Positions 22,031-31,941 of a stretch of 64,000 bases of DNA are shown here, piece by piece (position 1 is the stretch's first letter; every line of letters starts with the position of its first letter). The notes beneath the pieces are model-generated. The model was not told where the DNA came from and did not search any database. It worked only from the letters and a program-made list of their open reading frames with translations. Source of the stretch: Streptomyces cylindrosporus (lineage in GTDB: Bacteria > Actinomycetota > Actinomycetes > Streptomycetales > Streptomycetaceae); contig NZ_JALDAY010000002.1 in assembly GCF_022698165.1 (NCBI RefSeq), positions 620,001 through 684,000 of the forward strand. The letters run 5' to 3'. Both the position numbers and the translations under genes were made by a program.

Positions 22031-24076
22031 TCAGGTCCGGGTCACTGCCGCGGCCGGTGCCGGTGCGTGGCCGATCGGACGGGCGGTGAACGTGCCCCGG
22101 CCCTGGCTCCGGCTGCGCAACCGGGTTGCGTAGCCGAAGAGTTCGGCCAGGGGCACGATGGCCGTCACCACCGCCGCGCCGGCCCGCGTCGTCGAGCCCG
22201 AGACCCGGCCGCGGCGGGCGGCGAGGTCGCCGAGCACCCCGCCGACGGACTCCTCGGGCACGGTGACCGTGACCTCGGCGACCGGTTCCAGCAGGACCAT
22301 CGCGCAAACCCGCAGGGCTTCCCGGAGGCCGAGCCTGCCCGCCGTACGGAAGGCGGTCTCCGAGGAGTCCTTCACGTGCGTCGCCCCGTCGGTCAGGGTG
22401 ACGCGCAGCCCGATCACCGGGTGTCCGCCGAGCGGGCCCTCGGCGAGGGCGTCCCGGCAGCCGGCCTCGACCGCGCGGACGTACTCCTGCGGTACCCGCC
22501 CACCGACGACCGCCGACCGGAACTCGAACCCGGCCGCCAGCGGCTCGACATCGAGGACGACATGGGCGAACTGGCCCGCCCCGCCGTCCTGTTTGACGTG
22601 CCGGAAGACCAGACCGGACACCCCGCGCCCGACGGTCTCGCGGTAACTCACCCTCGGGCGGCCGACGTTGACCTCCAGCCCGTGCGCGAGCCGGAGCTTC
22701 TCCGCCGCCACCTCCAGATGCAGTTCACCCATGCCGGACAGCACCGTCTGACCGGTCTCGGGGTCCGTCCGTACGACCAGCGAGGGGTCCTCCTCGGCAA
22801 GCCGTCCGAGCGCCGAGGCCAGCCGGTCGGCGTCGGTGGTGCGTCGCGCCTCCACGGCCACGGAGACCACCGGTTCGGTGACGCCCGGGGGTTCGAGGAC
22901 GAGCGGATGCCCGGGAGCGCACAGCGTCGAGCCGGCGCGGGCCGACTTCAGCCCGACCACGGCGACGATGTCCCCGGCGACCGCGCGCTCCACGCGCACA
23001 TGACGGTCGGCCTGGACGCGCAGGATGCGCCCGATCCGCTCGGCGCGGCGCGTGCCCGCGTCCCACACGGCGTCTCCTTTCCCGATCGTGCCCGAATAGA
23101 TCCGTACGTACGTCAGCCGTCCCGTCGGCGTGGCGTTCACCTTGAACGCCAGCGCGGCGAAGGGCGCCGCGGGGTCGGCCGCGCGCTCCTGCTCCGTACC
23201 GTCGTACGTGCCCCGTACGGCGGGCACGTCGAGCGGGGAGGGCAGGTAGGCGACGACGGCGTCGAGCAGTGGCTCGATGCCGCGGTTGCGGTAGGCGGAG
23301 CCGCACAGCACCACCACGCCGTCACCGCTGCGGGTCAGGTCCCGCAGGGCGCCGGCGAGGGTGTCGGCGGACAGCGACTCCCGGTCGACGAACTCCTCCA
23401 GCGCGGCCGGGTGGAGCTCGGCGACGGTCTCCTCCAGCAGCCGTCGGCGCCGCCGCGCCTCGTCCCGCAGTTCGTCGGGCACGGGCGTGTGCTCGACGCC
23501 GTCGCCGCCGTCGGCCCAGACCAGGGCACGCATGCGCACCAGGTCGACGACACCGGTGAAGCGGTCCTCGGTGCCGATGGGCAACTGCACGACCAGGGGC
23601 GCCGGATGCAGCCGCCGCCGGATGGAGGCGACCGCGGTGTCGAGGTCGGCGCCCGCGCGGTCCAGCTTGTTGACGAACGCGATCCTCGGCACGCCGTGCC
23701 GGTCGGCCTGCCGCCACACCGACTCGCTCTGCGGCTCCACTCCGGCCACCGCGTCGAACACCGCGACCGCCCCGTCCAGAACCCGCAGCGAACGCTCGAC
23801 CTCGTCGGCGAAGTCCACGTGCCCGGGGGTGTCGATCAGGTTGATCCGATGGCCGTCCCAGTCGCAGCTGACGGCCGCGGCGAAGATGGTGATGCCACGG
23901 TCGCGCTCCTGCGGGTCGAAGTCGGTGACGGTGGTGCCGTCGTGGACCTCGCCGCGCCGGTGGATGGTGCCTGTGGCGTACAGGATCCGCTCGGTGACGG
24001 TGGTCTTGCCCGCGTCGACGTGGGCGAGGATGCCGAGGTTGCGGACGAGGACGAGGGGGTTGGTGTCGGTGCGCAC
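22031..24076 (-). CDS. Elongation factor G paralogue (EF-G2 type)
   Basis: A 681-residue translational GTPase. G motifs: AHVDAGKTT (about 14-22), RGITI (about 60), DTPGH (about 82), NKLD (about 136), with GSAY (about 250) for G5. All EF-G domains are present, ending with the [11 protein letters not shown] and [15 protein letters not shown] sections of domains IV and V. The sequence [18 protein letters not shown] fits EF-G better than tetracycline-protection proteins such as OtrA. It stands alone rather than in the rpsL-rpsG-fusA-tuf operon, so it is a second copy that may act under special conditions. The GTG at 24076 is preferred; an upstream ATG gives a Pro-rich extension. Confidence 0.85.
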   Translation of the reverse strand: MRTDTNPLVLVRNLGILAHVDAGKTTVTERILYATGTIHRRGEVHDGTTVTDFDPQERDRGITIFAAAVSCDWDGHRINLIDTPGHVDFADEVERSLRVLDGAVAVFDAVAGVEPQSESVWRQADRHGVPRIAFVNKLDRAGADLDTAVASIRRRLHPAPLVVQLPIGTEDRFTGVVDLVRMRALVWADGGDGVEHTPVPDELRDEARRRRRLLEETVAELHPAALEEFVDRESLSADTLAGALRDLTRSGDGVVVLCGSAYRNRGIEPLLDAVVAYLPSPLDVPAVRGTYDGTEQERAADPAAPFAALAFKVNATPTGRLTYVRIYSGTIGKGDAVWDAGTRRAERIGRILRVQADRHVRVERAVAGDIVAVVGLKSARAGSTLCAPGHPLVLEPPGVTEPVVSVAVEARRTTDADRLASALGRLAEEDPSLVVRTDPETGQTVLSGMGELHLEVAAEKLRLAHGLEVNVGRPRVSYRETVGRGVSGLVFRHVKQDGGAGQFAHVVLDVEPLAAGFEFRSAVVGGRVPQEYVRAVEAGCRDALAEGPLGGHPVIGLRVTLTDGATHVKDSSETAFRTAGRLGLREALRVCAMVLLEPVAEVTVTVPEESVGGVLGDLAARRGRVSGSTTRAGAAVVTAIVPLAELFGYATRLRSRSQGRGTFTARPIGHAPAPAAAVTRT

Positions 24077-24191
24077 GGCCCGTTGGCCTTTCTGGTGATC
24101 TGGTGATCTGTTGATCCGTTGGATCGGGCAGCGCGATTTCCCGGGCGGGGCGGGCACGGCCATGGCACGCCGGTGAGGGCGGCGGGTCGTG

Positions 24192-24308
24192 TCAGACGTT
24201 CGCCACGGGCATCCGGTACCGGCCGCGCAGCGGGCACCGGACGGACGGGGACACGAGGATCACCTCGTACTGGGCGCAGGGGACGACGACATCGGTGCGG
24301 TACCGCAC
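24192..24308 (-). CDS. Possible 38-residue protein
   Basis: GTG at 24308 follows GGGGAGGA and opens a 38-residue frame ([20 protein letters not shown] at its start) with two cysteines and a basic C-terminal half. It lies upstream of the EF-G paralogue on the same strand. Small and unsupported by homology that can be seen here. Confidence 0.4.
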   Translation of the reverse strand: MRYRTDVVVPCAQYEVILVSPSVRCPLRGRYRMPVANV

Positions 24309-24512
24309 GGCCGTCCTCCCCTCGCCTGCCCGCGCGTCACGGCGACGCACGGTGCGTGGCGAGTGTAGGGAGCGGGGAGGGTCCCGGGCACTGGATTTTC
24401 GCGGCGTGGCGCGGCAGGTGAACTTTCCTGGAACGGACGGAACTTATCCGCCGCGCCACTAGTTTCTACGGTGCTGTAGATCTCATACGACACCGAAACA
24501 CATGGAGTTCTC

Positions 24513-24968
24513 ATGGCCCTGTGGGACCGCATCAAGGAATCCGCGACGACGATGCAGACCCAGCTCGTGGCGAAGAAGAACGATCTGAAGAGCGGCGCCT
24601 TCCGTGACGCCAGCATGGCCATGTGCGCCCTGGTCGCGGCTGCCGACGGCACCATCGACCCGGCCGAGCGGCAGCGCGTCGCCCAGCTGATCGCCACCAA
24701 CGAGGTCCTTCAGAACTTCCCCGCCGACGACCTGCGCCGCCGCTTCGAGGAGAACCTGAACAAGCTCACCACGGACTTCGCGTTCGGCAAGGTCAGCGTG
24801 CTGCAGGAGATCGCCAAGGCGAAGAAGAAGCCCGCCGAGGCCCGTGCCGTCATCCAGATCGGCATCGTCATCGGCGGCGCCGACGGCGACTTCGACAAGA
24901 CCGAGCAGGCCGTCGTACGAGAGGCGTGCTTCACCCTGGACCTGCCGCCGCACGAGTTCGACCTCTGA
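24513..24968 (+). CDS. TerB-family tellurite resistance / stress protein
   Basis: A 151-residue all-helical protein with TerB character: MCALVAAADGTIDPAERQRV (about 37-56), with acidic residues that bind metal in this family, and a second half with IVIGGADGDFDKTEQAVV (about 113-130). TerB proteins are linked to tellurite resistance and to membrane-associated stress and phage defence complexes; the present gene stands alone. ATG after ATGGAG. The role is known only at family level. Confidence 0.88.
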   Translation: MALWDRIKESATTMQTQLVAKKNDLKSGAFRDASMAMCALVAAADGTIDPAERQRVAQLIATNEVLQNFPADDLRRRFEENLNKLTTDFAFGKVSVLQEIAKAKKKPAEARAVIQIGIVIGGADGDFDKTEQAVVREACFTLDLPPHEFDL

Positions 24969-25072
24969 CCGGCGCCCGGCCGCCCGGCACGGGCCCCGGC
25001 GTCAACCACTGAGTTCACGCCAGGACCCGTACGGGGTGGTTTACGGCCGTCGGAACGGGTGAGGCGGTCGTA

Positions 25073-26230
25073 ATGTCCCAGGACCAGGCCACGGTGGCCA
25101 CCACCGAAGCTCCCGTAACCGCTCTGCCGGAGCGCGGGGTCTCCCCGCCGCATGCGCGGGCGAAGGAGCGTGACTCCTACTTCGACAACGCGAAGTACCT
25201 GGCGATCGTGCTGGTGGCCGTCGGACACGCCTGGGAGCCGCTGCGGGACGGCAGCCGTACCGTCACCGCGCTGTACACGCTCGTCTACGCCTTCCACATG
25301 CCGGCGTTCATCGTCGTCTCCGGCTACTTCTCGCGCAGCTTCGACGCGAGCCCGGGCCGGATCCGGCGCCTGGTGACGGGGGTGGCCGTGCCGTACGTCG
25401 TGTTCGAGACGGCGTACACCCTCTTCACCCGCTGGACCGACCAGCAGCCGGACCGGCCCATCAGCCTGCTCGACCCGCTCTATCTGACCTGGTTCCTGGT
25501 CGCGCTGTTCGTCTGGCGGCTGACCACCCCGATCTGGCAGCGCGTGCGATGGCCGCTGCCGCTCGCCCTCGTGATCGCCGCGCTGGCGACCGTCTCGCCG
25601 TCCATCGGCAACGACCTCGACCTGCAGCGGGTCCTGCAGTTCCTGCCCTACTTCGTGCTCGGCCTGTGCCTGCGGCCGGAGCACTTCCGGCTGGTGCGCC
25701 GCTGGCGGGTGCGCCTGCTGGCGGTCCCGGTGTTCGCCGCCGCGCTCGCCGTGGCGTACTGGACGGTGCCACGGATGACCGGCTCCTGGTTCTTCCACCG
25801 CGACAGCGCCCCGGAACTGGGCGCGCCCACCTGGTACGGGCCGCTGATGACGCTGGCGTCCTTCGGGTGCTCCATGGTCCTGGTCGCCTGCTTCCTGGCC
25901 TGGGTGCCCGGGCGGCGCACGTGGTTCACGGCCCTGGGCGCGGGCACGCTCTACGGCTACCTGCTGCACGGGTTCGTCGCCCAGGGGTCCAAGTTCTGGG
26001 GCTGGTACTCGCCCGACTGGATCCACCGGCCGCTCGGCGAGCTCACGGTCACGGTGGCAGCCGCCACGATCGTGACGCTGCTGTGCACACCGCCCGTCCG
26101 GCGGATCTTCCGCTGCGTGGTGGAGCCGAACATGGGGTGGGCGTTCCGACGGGACCCGCGGGACCCGCAGGGCGCGCCGGAACCGGCCCGTGAGCTGGGA
26201 ACTCGGATCGGGTCACGGGCGTTGTCCTGA
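25073..26230 (+). CDS. Acyltransferase 3 family membrane protein
   Basis: A 385-residue protein with about ten membrane segments. The N-terminal section SYFDNAKYLAIVLVAVGHAW (about 36-55) has the Asp-Asn/Lys and His typical of fucose 4-O-acetylase-like acyltransferases, and YAFHMPAFIVVSGYFS (about 76-91) is the second family signature. Such enzymes acetylate or acylate sugars at the membrane. The substrate is unknown and neighbouring genes give no clue. Confidence 0.83.
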   Translation: MSQDQATVATTEAPVTALPERGVSPPHARAKERDSYFDNAKYLAIVLVAVGHAWEPLRDGSRTVTALYTLVYAFHMPAFIVVSGYFSRSFDASPGRIRRLVTGVAVPYVVFETAYTLFTRWTDQQPDRPISLLDPLYLTWFLVALFVWRLTTPIWQRVRWPLPLALVIAALATVSPSIGNDLDLQRVLQFLPYFVLGLCLRPEHFRLVRRWRVRLLAVPVFAAALAVAYWTVPRMTGSWFFHRDSAPELGAPTWYGPLMTLASFGCSMVLVACFLAWVPGRRTWFTALGAGTLYGYLLHGFVAQGSKFWGWYSPDWIHRPLGELTVTVAAATIVTLLCTPPVRRIFRCVVEPNMGWAFRRDPRDPQGAPEPARELGTRIGSRALS

Positions 26231-26344
26231 TACCGACCGAGCAGGAGTAGCCACCCGCTGTCCGCCAGACCGACGGCTGGCCCCGGCGAGTTACGGACCG
26301 GGATCTCGGCATGGGCCAGGACGCCCTCACCACCTCACGATCGC

Positions 26345-29300
26345 TCAGGTACCCCGGCGGGCTCGCTCGACGATCTCGTCCTCCGTGAGCGGCACATCGT
26401 GGTGACTGAGGCAGATCGGCACCTCGATCTTGCTGAATCCGGTCCCTTCGGTTGCGGCGTTGAACATGCCGCGCGGGAGACCGGCGAGGTTGTCGAGAAC
26501 CGTGTTCCGCGCCTGTGCCATGCCCTCGGCCGCGCCGATCTGAGCATTGGCGGTGAGCCGGCCGATGAACTGGGTCACGGTGTTGCCCAGTGCCTGGTTG
26601 TGGATCCCCTTGGGCGCCTGCGAAGCAAGGACCATTCCGAGCCCGTACTTGCGTATCTGGCGGATGAGTTCGACCGTGCTCTCCGTACTCGGATTCGACG
26701 CCCCGGAGGGCACGAAGTTCTGCGCCTCGTCCATCACCAGCAGCCCGCCCAGGGCACGGTCGCCGACCGGATTTGCCCTGAACCAGGAGAACAAGGTCGC
26801 CTGGAGGCGGCTGACGAACTGGGCCGGTCCGTCGCCGGACAGGCCGATGAAGCTGATCACCGAGATACGGGCGGCCTTTCCCGGCGACGGGATCAGGAGC
26901 ATGCCGGGATCGGCAGGTGCGCCGGACTCCCCGAACAGCGGGTCGGTCTCCATCGCGGCTTCCAGCGTGTCCGCCATCTGCACCGCGAAGCGCATGGTCC
27001 TGCTGTTCACGATGTCGTTCGGGGGCTCGGCGAGCAGCTCGACGAAGCCGGCCAGGGTCTTGCCGCCGTCACGCGCGTACCGTTCGAGGGCACGCTTGAG
27101 GACCCCCAGCTGCTGGGTCGCGCGACCACTGCTGCCACGTACACCGGCGTGCGGCGCGAGTGAGGTCACGGTCGACCTGACCAGACGGGGAAAGTCGTCC
27201 TCGTCGTCGAGGACGGGCCCGAAGTCGGGAAGCGGGTGGAAGGAGATCGGACGTCCCCGGTTCAGACCCGGTGTCCACACCACCACTTCGACATCCGCGA
27301 AATAGCGTCGGGCCTCGCGCTCATGGTCGTCCGTCCAGCCCTTCGGCGGCCGCGACCAGGGGTCGCCGAGCCGGGCCAGGTCGTCGTTCGGATCCAGCAC
27401 GATCGCCGAGACGCCGCGCAGCGCGCACTGCTCCACAAGCCGCTTGATCAGGACCGTCTTGCCCGATCCCGCCGCGCCGACCACCGCGGTGTGCATCCGG
27501 AGCCGTTCCATGGGTATCGCAAACGGACGGCTGCCCCGGACCGTGGTTCCGACGACGATGTCGGTACGAGCGAGCTCGGCGTCCTCCGCCACCCTGGAGC
27601 CGGCATCCGCGGTCGCGATGCCGAGATGCTGCCGCAGATCGGCCAGCACCGGCGCGAGGACCTCGATGCGGGAGGCGGGGCGCTCCTGTCGTAGCCATTC
27701 GTCCAGGCCCGACGTACGGTCGTCGAGCATGGCCCGGAGGGCGGCCAGGGTTCGCAGGTCGGCGGCGCCGATCGGTAACGACACCCCGCCCCGCGCCTCG
27801 AAGTCGTCCTTGATCTCCTTGGTCTTGGGGCCGCTCGGGTACGGCATGTTGCGCAGCAGGATCAGCCGGCGGCTCGCCAGACCGGCCGTCAAACCGGCCT
27901 CCACGGCCGCGCTACGGATCCGGGTCTGGGCGGCGATGGCGTTGCTCGCGGCGATCGCCCGGAAGGACCAGTGGATCTCGTTCTCGCTGGCCTCGTCCAC
28001 GACATAGCGCAACCGGGCGTGCAGCGCCGCCTTGCGGCCGAAGTCGGTCTCGATGAGGAACCTTGTCTCGTCCGCACCGAGTTCCTTGACCAGGCTCAGC
28101 AGCCCGACGCCCAGCAGAGCCGGCATCAGGTCATCCTCGAACGTGGCATCGAGGGGCCGGAGGTCATCGGCCTCGGCTCGGAGCTTTTCGAAGGACTCGG
28201 TCAGGGCGTGCAGGTTGCCGGCCTTCGCGTGCGGGGTCTGTACGGCCGTCCTGGGCTCTTCGTCTGTCAGGGAGGTCAGCTCGATGACCGTGCCGGTCCG
28301 CTCGCACTCGGTGAGGTGCTTCTCGACGCGCTTGAGCAGTCGCCGTGCGGTGAAGCGGTGGGGAGCTTCGGCCAGCGCGGCCGGGCTGATCGGCCAGGTC
28401 GGGTAGGGCGGGGTGAACCCCTCCGCCTCGTAGCCCTGGCGAAATCGGCTGCTGATGATGGCGGCAGCCGTGTCCGCGTCGGGAATCGCTCCGAGCGTCG
28501 GCAGGACGTCGAACCGATCCAGGGCGGAACGAAGTGCCGATCGGGAAATCAGTTCCCAGGTGTCCTGGAGGCACGCCACGACCATCAGGGTCCGGCGGGT
28601 TTCCTCCCGCAGATCCATCAAGCCGGCAGCGATGTCCTTGGTCAGCCCTTTCGCGGTCGCCTTCTCGGCAGCCACCAGGTTGTCGAGCTGGTCGAAGGCG
28701 AACACCAGCGGTCCGGCAAGGGCGAACAGGCGCGTGAGATCGCGGAGCAGGACTTGAGCAGCTCTCCCGCGCGACGACATCCCCCAGGCGGCGCGTCGGC
28801 CCGGATCGTCGTCGCCAAGTGCGAGGTAGGCGTGGCCGACCCCCGCGGCATCGCCTGTGGAGGCGACGAGCGCCAGCGCGCGGGCCGTATCGCCGGCCTC
28901 GTTGCCGACCTGCCGGTCGATCTTGCGGATGCCCTGCACGAACGCGTCGACATGCGCGCGCGTCAACTCGCGCTCACCGACGAGGGCGTTGTGGGTCTCC
29001 GTGTCGAGGCCGGCTTGGCGCGACAGCTCTCCGAGCAGGCGAACCAGTTGCAACTGGCCGCCCTCGTCCTCCCGGTACAGACTGCCGACGAGACTGTCAG
29101 TGGCGCCCTCCCAGAAGTCCCGGCCGGTCACGAGCTTGATGTAGAAGAAGAAGCCGCCGCGCTCCTGGATCTCGTGGCGGGTCCAGCCGAGCAGATGCGT
29201 CTTGCCTGATCCCCGCTCCCCGCACACCACCGCCGCGACCGGCGAGTGGGCGCGCTCGACGGCGCTCATCGCCCTTTCCAGCCGCCGGTACACCTCCGGA

Positions 29301-29401
29301 TGAAGGCCGTCGACGTGGTAGGCCACCGGCTTCCAGACCTCGTCCTGCGTCGGCGCGGTGCTGATGTGGAGGGTCTTCAGGGCCGCGATTTCCCTGTTCA
29401 C
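26345..29401 (-). CDS. Fused AAA-type and HerA/FtsK-type ATPase
   Basis: A 1018-residue protein with two ATPase units. N-terminal unit: Walker A VVCGERGSGKTHLL (about 44-57) and Walker B GPLVFAFDQLDN (about 208-219), like ORC/Cdc6 AAA proteins. C-terminal unit: Walker A AVVGAAGSGKTVLIKRL (about 625-641), ALRGVSAIVLDPNDDLARLG, Walker B GGLLVMDEAQNFVPS (about 887-901) and LASQAPKGI after it, the pattern of HerA-type DNA translocases. The GTG at 29401 overlaps the upstream stop as GTGA. It is the last gene of the 31647-26345 operon. Likely a DNA motor for the DUF4365 nuclease; this is inference from context. Confidence 0.82.
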   Translation of the reverse strand: MNREIAALKTLHISTAPTQDEVWKPVAYHVDGLHPEVYRRLERAMSAVERAHSPVAAVVCGERGSGKTHLLGWTRHEIQERGGFFFYIKLVTGRDFWEGATDSLVGSLYREDEGGQLQLVRLLGELSRQAGLDTETHNALVGERELTRAHVDAFVQGIRKIDRQVGNEAGDTARALALVASTGDAAGVGHAYLALGDDDPGRRAAWGMSSRGRAAQVLLRDLTRLFALAGPLVFAFDQLDNLVAAEKATAKGLTKDIAAGLMDLREETRRTLMVVACLQDTWELISRSALRSALDRFDVLPTLGAIPDADTAAAIISSRFRQGYEAEGFTPPYPTWPISPAALAEAPHRFTARRLLKRVEKHLTECERTGTVIELTSLTDEEPRTAVQTPHAKAGNLHALTESFEKLRAEADDLRPLDATFEDDLMPALLGVGLLSLVKELGADETRFLIETDFGRKAALHARLRYVVDEASENEIHWSFRAIAASNAIAAQTRIRSAAVEAGLTAGLASRRLILLRNMPYPSGPKTKEIKDDFEARGGVSLPIGAADLRTLAALRAMLDDRTSGLDEWLRQERPASRIEVLAPVLADLRQHLGIATADAGSRVAEDAELARTDIVVGTTVRGSRPFAIPMERLRMHTAVVGAAGSGKTVLIKRLVEQCALRGVSAIVLDPNDDLARLGDPWSRPPKGWTDDHEREARRYFADVEVVVWTPGLNRGRPISFHPLPDFGPVLDDEDDFPRLVRSTVTSLAPHAGVRGSSGRATQQLGVLKRALERYARDGGKTLAGFVELLAEPPNDIVNSRTMRFAVQMADTLEAAMETDPLFGESGAPADPGMLLIPSPGKAARISVISFIGLSGDGPAQFVSRLQATLFSWFRANPVGDRALGGLLVMDEAQNFVPSGASNPSTESTVELIRQIRKYGLGMVLASQAPKGIHNQALGNTVTQFIGRLTANAQIGAAEGMAQARNTVLDNLAGLPRGMFNAATEGTGFSKIEVPICLSHHDVPLTEDEIVERARRGT

Positions 29402-30009
29402 GCCGGTCCGATCCGCAGCAGGTGGCGGGGTTCGCCGCCGATCTCGACGGCAGCCTTGTGGTCGTCGTCGTTCAGCGTGCGCTGGTTCAGTCCGGCCATC
29501 AGCTGTACGTCGGGCTGCTCGATCATCCGGTCGAGTTCGGCGTCGACAACCCCTCGCGGCAGGTCCACCAGCCACGGACGCAGCGCCGACAGTCTGACCC
29601 AACTGCCCGGTTCCCGGCGGACGGTGAGTTCCGTGTAGACAGCGCGGATCCAGTTCTCGACATCGGGCTTGAAGAACTCGCCGAACTTGGTGCCCGAGCG
29701 GGCCAGATACTGTCCGACGTTGTCCAGCACCGCATACAGCACCCCAGCCGGAAACTTCGCTCCGTCCGGGCGACCGGCCACCAGAGCGGACTCGCACCAG
29801 CTCCGGCCCGCAGGGGTGAGCTGGTGCGTGTTGACCGCGCCGCGCTTCTTGGTCGCGATCCGCTCGGCATCCTCGTTCACGCGTCGGCGTACGGCCGCGG
29901 TGATCTCCAGACCGGCGAGTTCGCGCAGTTCACGGTTTGTCACCGGCCGCGCGACCACCATCAGGGCAAACAGCGATGCGTGGTCCCGTAAGGTCAACTC
30001 CGTCGGCAC
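29398..30009 (-). CDS. Protein of unknown function with winged-helix-like N-terminus
   Basis: A 203-residue protein. The first part (about 5-75, HASLFALMVVARPVTNRELR, ELAGLEITAAVRRRVNEDA, TPAGRSW) resembles a winged helix. The second part is helical with SALRPWLVDLPRGVVDAELDRM. GTG at 30009 follows GAGGAGGGG. It is coupled to the downstream ATPase by a 4-base overlap and follows the 361-residue gene by 40 bases. It may load or regulate the ATPase on DNA, which is an inference. Confidence 0.7.
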   Translation of the reverse strand: MPTELTLRDHASLFALMVVARPVTNRELRELAGLEITAAVRRRVNEDAERIATKKRGAVNTHQLTPAGRSWCESALVAGRPDGAKFPAGVLYAVLDNVGQYLARSGTKFGEFFKPDVENWIRAVYTELTVRREPGSWVRLSALRPWLVDLPRGVVDAELDRMIEQPDVQLMAGLNQRTLNDDDHKAAVEIGGEPRHLLRIGPA

Positions 30010-30049
30010 AGTCCCCTCCTCGATGAGGCCTCAGTGGGCCGAAAGCCGT

Positions 30050-31135
30050 TCAGATGTCGAGCTCCCGCCCGGGCACCAGCTCCACCCGGCCGGTCGTGCT
30101 GGACAACTCGCCCGCCACTTCGACCTCGCGCCCCTCCCGATGCGCGGTGATGGCGCGGTCGTACGACTCCTGGTCCGGAAGTCGCACCCAGACAGCACGC
30201 CGGACCGGTTCGGCATGCTCGGTGCGCAGGTCGCCGCGGACCCTGATCCGCCACCGGTCGTTGCCGGATGCGTCGTCGTGCAGCCCCTCGACCACACCGG
30301 AGACCGTCGCGGCACCGCCGGCGTTGAGGCGACGAAGTCGCTCGTGCGCCGCCGACAGCAGCGAGCCCGAAGTCTCCGGGAAGGAGACGACGTGTGACGG
30401 CGCATCGAGTGGCTGCGAGCGCGCCCACCGGAACGTGATGTCGAACGGCTCGCTCCCTTTGGCGCCGCTGAGTTCGCTGAGCGCCTTGCACAGATCCGCG
30501 GAGACGCCGGCCGTGACGGTGTCGTCGAATGACGCGGGGTCGCCGTCCGCCACGGCTGCCCGCGCTGCGCTCACCGCCTCATGCATCTGAACCAGGACGG
30601 CCCGGCCGGTGACGTTCTCTCCACTCGGCGACCAGACCGTCGCATCCGCCGGGACCCGGGTCTCCACGACATAGCTCCCGGCGCGAGAGGGGCCGAGTTC
30701 GGCCGCACGCAAGAGGTCGCCCACCACGCCCGGTTGCCTGCCGGCGAAGGCGAAGTGCGGGCCCTGTACGACGGTGCGCGCCGCCGCGGCCAGAACATTG
30801 CGGACTCCCAGCACCGCCTGCATACCCAGGAGCAGTGAGGTGTAGCCGGAGTCGTGGCCGGTGGGAAAGGTGCGGAAGGACTGCTTGTCCAGCTGCGGTC
30901 TGGCGATCTCCAGGGCGATCTCACCGGCCGGCCGGTCCTCCAGCGCGCACAGACAGCGCAGGATCTCCCGTACCCGGCGGTCGTTGTCGCCCATGCCGTC
31001 GCGAGCGGGCACCAACACCTCGTAGTCGCCCGGGTGTTGCCAGACACTCGCCCCGCGCCAGCCTTGTGGATCCCGCTCCCAGCCCGTTTCCGCCAGATAG
31101 CTGGCGATGTCGTCGACCTTCAGCGGAATCGTCAT
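30050..31135 (-). CDS. Protein of unknown function in the HerA-type operon
   Basis: A 361-residue protein. The N-terminal domain (about 1-75, IASYLAETGWERDPQGWRG, VLVPARDGMGDNDRRVREIL) reads as a small alpha/beta fold; the C-terminal section (about 285-360) is beta-rich and ends RVELVPGRELDI. No catalytic motif was recognised. It starts 8 bases after the DUF4365 gene behind GGGGAA, so it is in the same operon. A target-sensing or adaptor role would fit, but nothing in the sequence proves it. Confidence 0.7.
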   Translation of the reverse strand: MTIPLKVDDIASYLAETGWERDPQGWRGASVWQHPGDYEVLVPARDGMGDNDRRVREILRCLCALEDRPAGEIALEIARPQLDKQSFRTFPTGHDSGYTSLLLGMQAVLGVRNVLAAAARTVVQGPHFAFAGRQPGVVGDLLRAAELGPSRAGSYVVETRVPADATVWSPSGENVTGRAVLVQMHEAVSAARAAVADGDPASFDDTVTAGVSADLCKALSELSGAKGSEPFDITFRWARSQPLDAPSHVVSFPETSGSLLSAAHERLRRLNAGGAATVSGVVEGLHDDASGNDRWRIRVRGDLRTEHAEPVRRAVWVRLPDQESYDRAITAHREGREVEVAGELSSTTGRVELVPGRELDI

Positions 31136-31143
31136 CGGTTCCC

Positions 31144-31647
31144 CTACCAGTCCGACTGTGTCTCGGCGAGCCGGCGCAGTGAGGCGGCGGTGAGCACGTT
31201 CGCTGTCGGAACCCTGACCGGACGTATTCGCTTACGATCAGGATCCTTGATCGGCTCCTCGCAACGAAGCGAGACAAAGTAGCCCAGGTGACGAAGCATG
31301 ACGCCCTCGGTGGTCATGGCCGCGTACTCATCCTTGTCCGCGGGGACGCAGATGACGAACAAGAACCGGGGAACGGTGAAGTCGGGGCCGGCGAGCTTGT
31401 TGAACTGCCATTCGTTGAGCCCGCGGTAGTGCAGATGGCCGGATGAACCGGACGGCTTCGACCACGTCTTGACCTGGGCTTCGATCCTGGGTGACAGCCA
31501 CCGTCCGTACCGACCGGTGGCACGGAATCCGAGGTCGATCCCATCAGCATCGAGATCGTCGTGCGAAACGATCAACCCTGCCGCTGAGGCCAGCACACGG
31601 ACGTAGTCCTCCCCGAACTTGCCCTGATGCTGCTTCGCATCGAGCAC
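31144..31647 (-). CDS. DUF4365 protein, likely PD-(D/E)XK nuclease
   Basis: A 167-residue protein matching the DUF4365 pattern: GKFGEDYVRVLASAAGL (about 9-25), HDDLDADGIDLGF (about 30-42) with the Asp, and RIEAQVKTWS (about 54-63) giving E-x-Q-x-K. That is the order of the Mrr-like branch of PD-(D/E)XK nucleases. GTG at 31647 behind a G-rich site. It is the first gene of the four-gene operon and so sets its promoter, probably between 31648 and 31800. A nuclease role is predicted, not shown. Confidence 0.75.
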   Translation of the reverse strand: MLDAKQHQGKFGEDYVRVLASAAGLIVSHDDLDADGIDLGFRATGRYGRWLSPRIEAQVKTWSKPSGSSGHLHYRGLNEWQFNKLAGPDFTVPRFLFVICVPADKDEYAAMTTEGVMLRHLGYFVSLRCEEPIKDPDRKRIRPVRVPTANVLTAASLRRLAETQSDW

Positions 31648-31804
31648 GAAAGCCCCCCAGATGTCCCCCTACCGTGGCGCACAGTAGCCGGAATCTTACG
31701 GGACGCACTGAAGGCTGTCAGGGCCGAATAATGGCCCTTTCAACAGGCAGCCGCCACGTGCGCCGCCTGGGCTGGGCCGGCGGCTGACCTACGACCCTGA
31801 AACA

Positions 31805-31835
31805 GGAAAAGTGCTGGCCAAAGCACGGCCAGCAC
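31805..31835 (-). terminator. Terminator of the tRNA-Leu gene
   Basis: GTGCTGGCC pairs perfectly with GGCCAGCAC; on the minus strand TTTT follows. Confidence 0.8.
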
Positions 31836-31856
31836 CCCTTGTGTGTGCACAGTCAG

Positions 31857-31941
31857 TGTCCGAGGGGGGACTTGAACCCCCACGCCCGATAAAGGGCACT
31901 AGCACCTCAAGCTAGCGCGTCTGCCATTCCGCCACCCGGAC
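31857..31941 (-). tRNA. tRNA-Leu (GAG)
   Basis: On the minus strand the acceptor stem GTCCGGG pairs with CTCGGAC, the anticodon arm is CTAGC TTGAGGT GCTAG (anticodon GAG), a long variable arm follows (TGCCCTTTATCGGGCG) and the T arm is GGGGG TTCAAGT CCCCC. This is a class II tRNA of about 85 bases. CCA is not encoded. The four-gene HerA-type operon begins about 210 bases downstream of its 3' end. Confidence 0.97.

Noticed and set aside
22031..24076. Tetracycline ribosomal protection protein (OtrA/TetM type)
   Set aside because: The switch and downstream motifs follow EF-G, and no resistance genes are nearby.
26231..31941. Insertion of the HerA-type operon at tRNA-Leu by an integrative element
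   Set aside because: No copy of the tRNA 3' end was found at the far side of the operon and no integrase is present.
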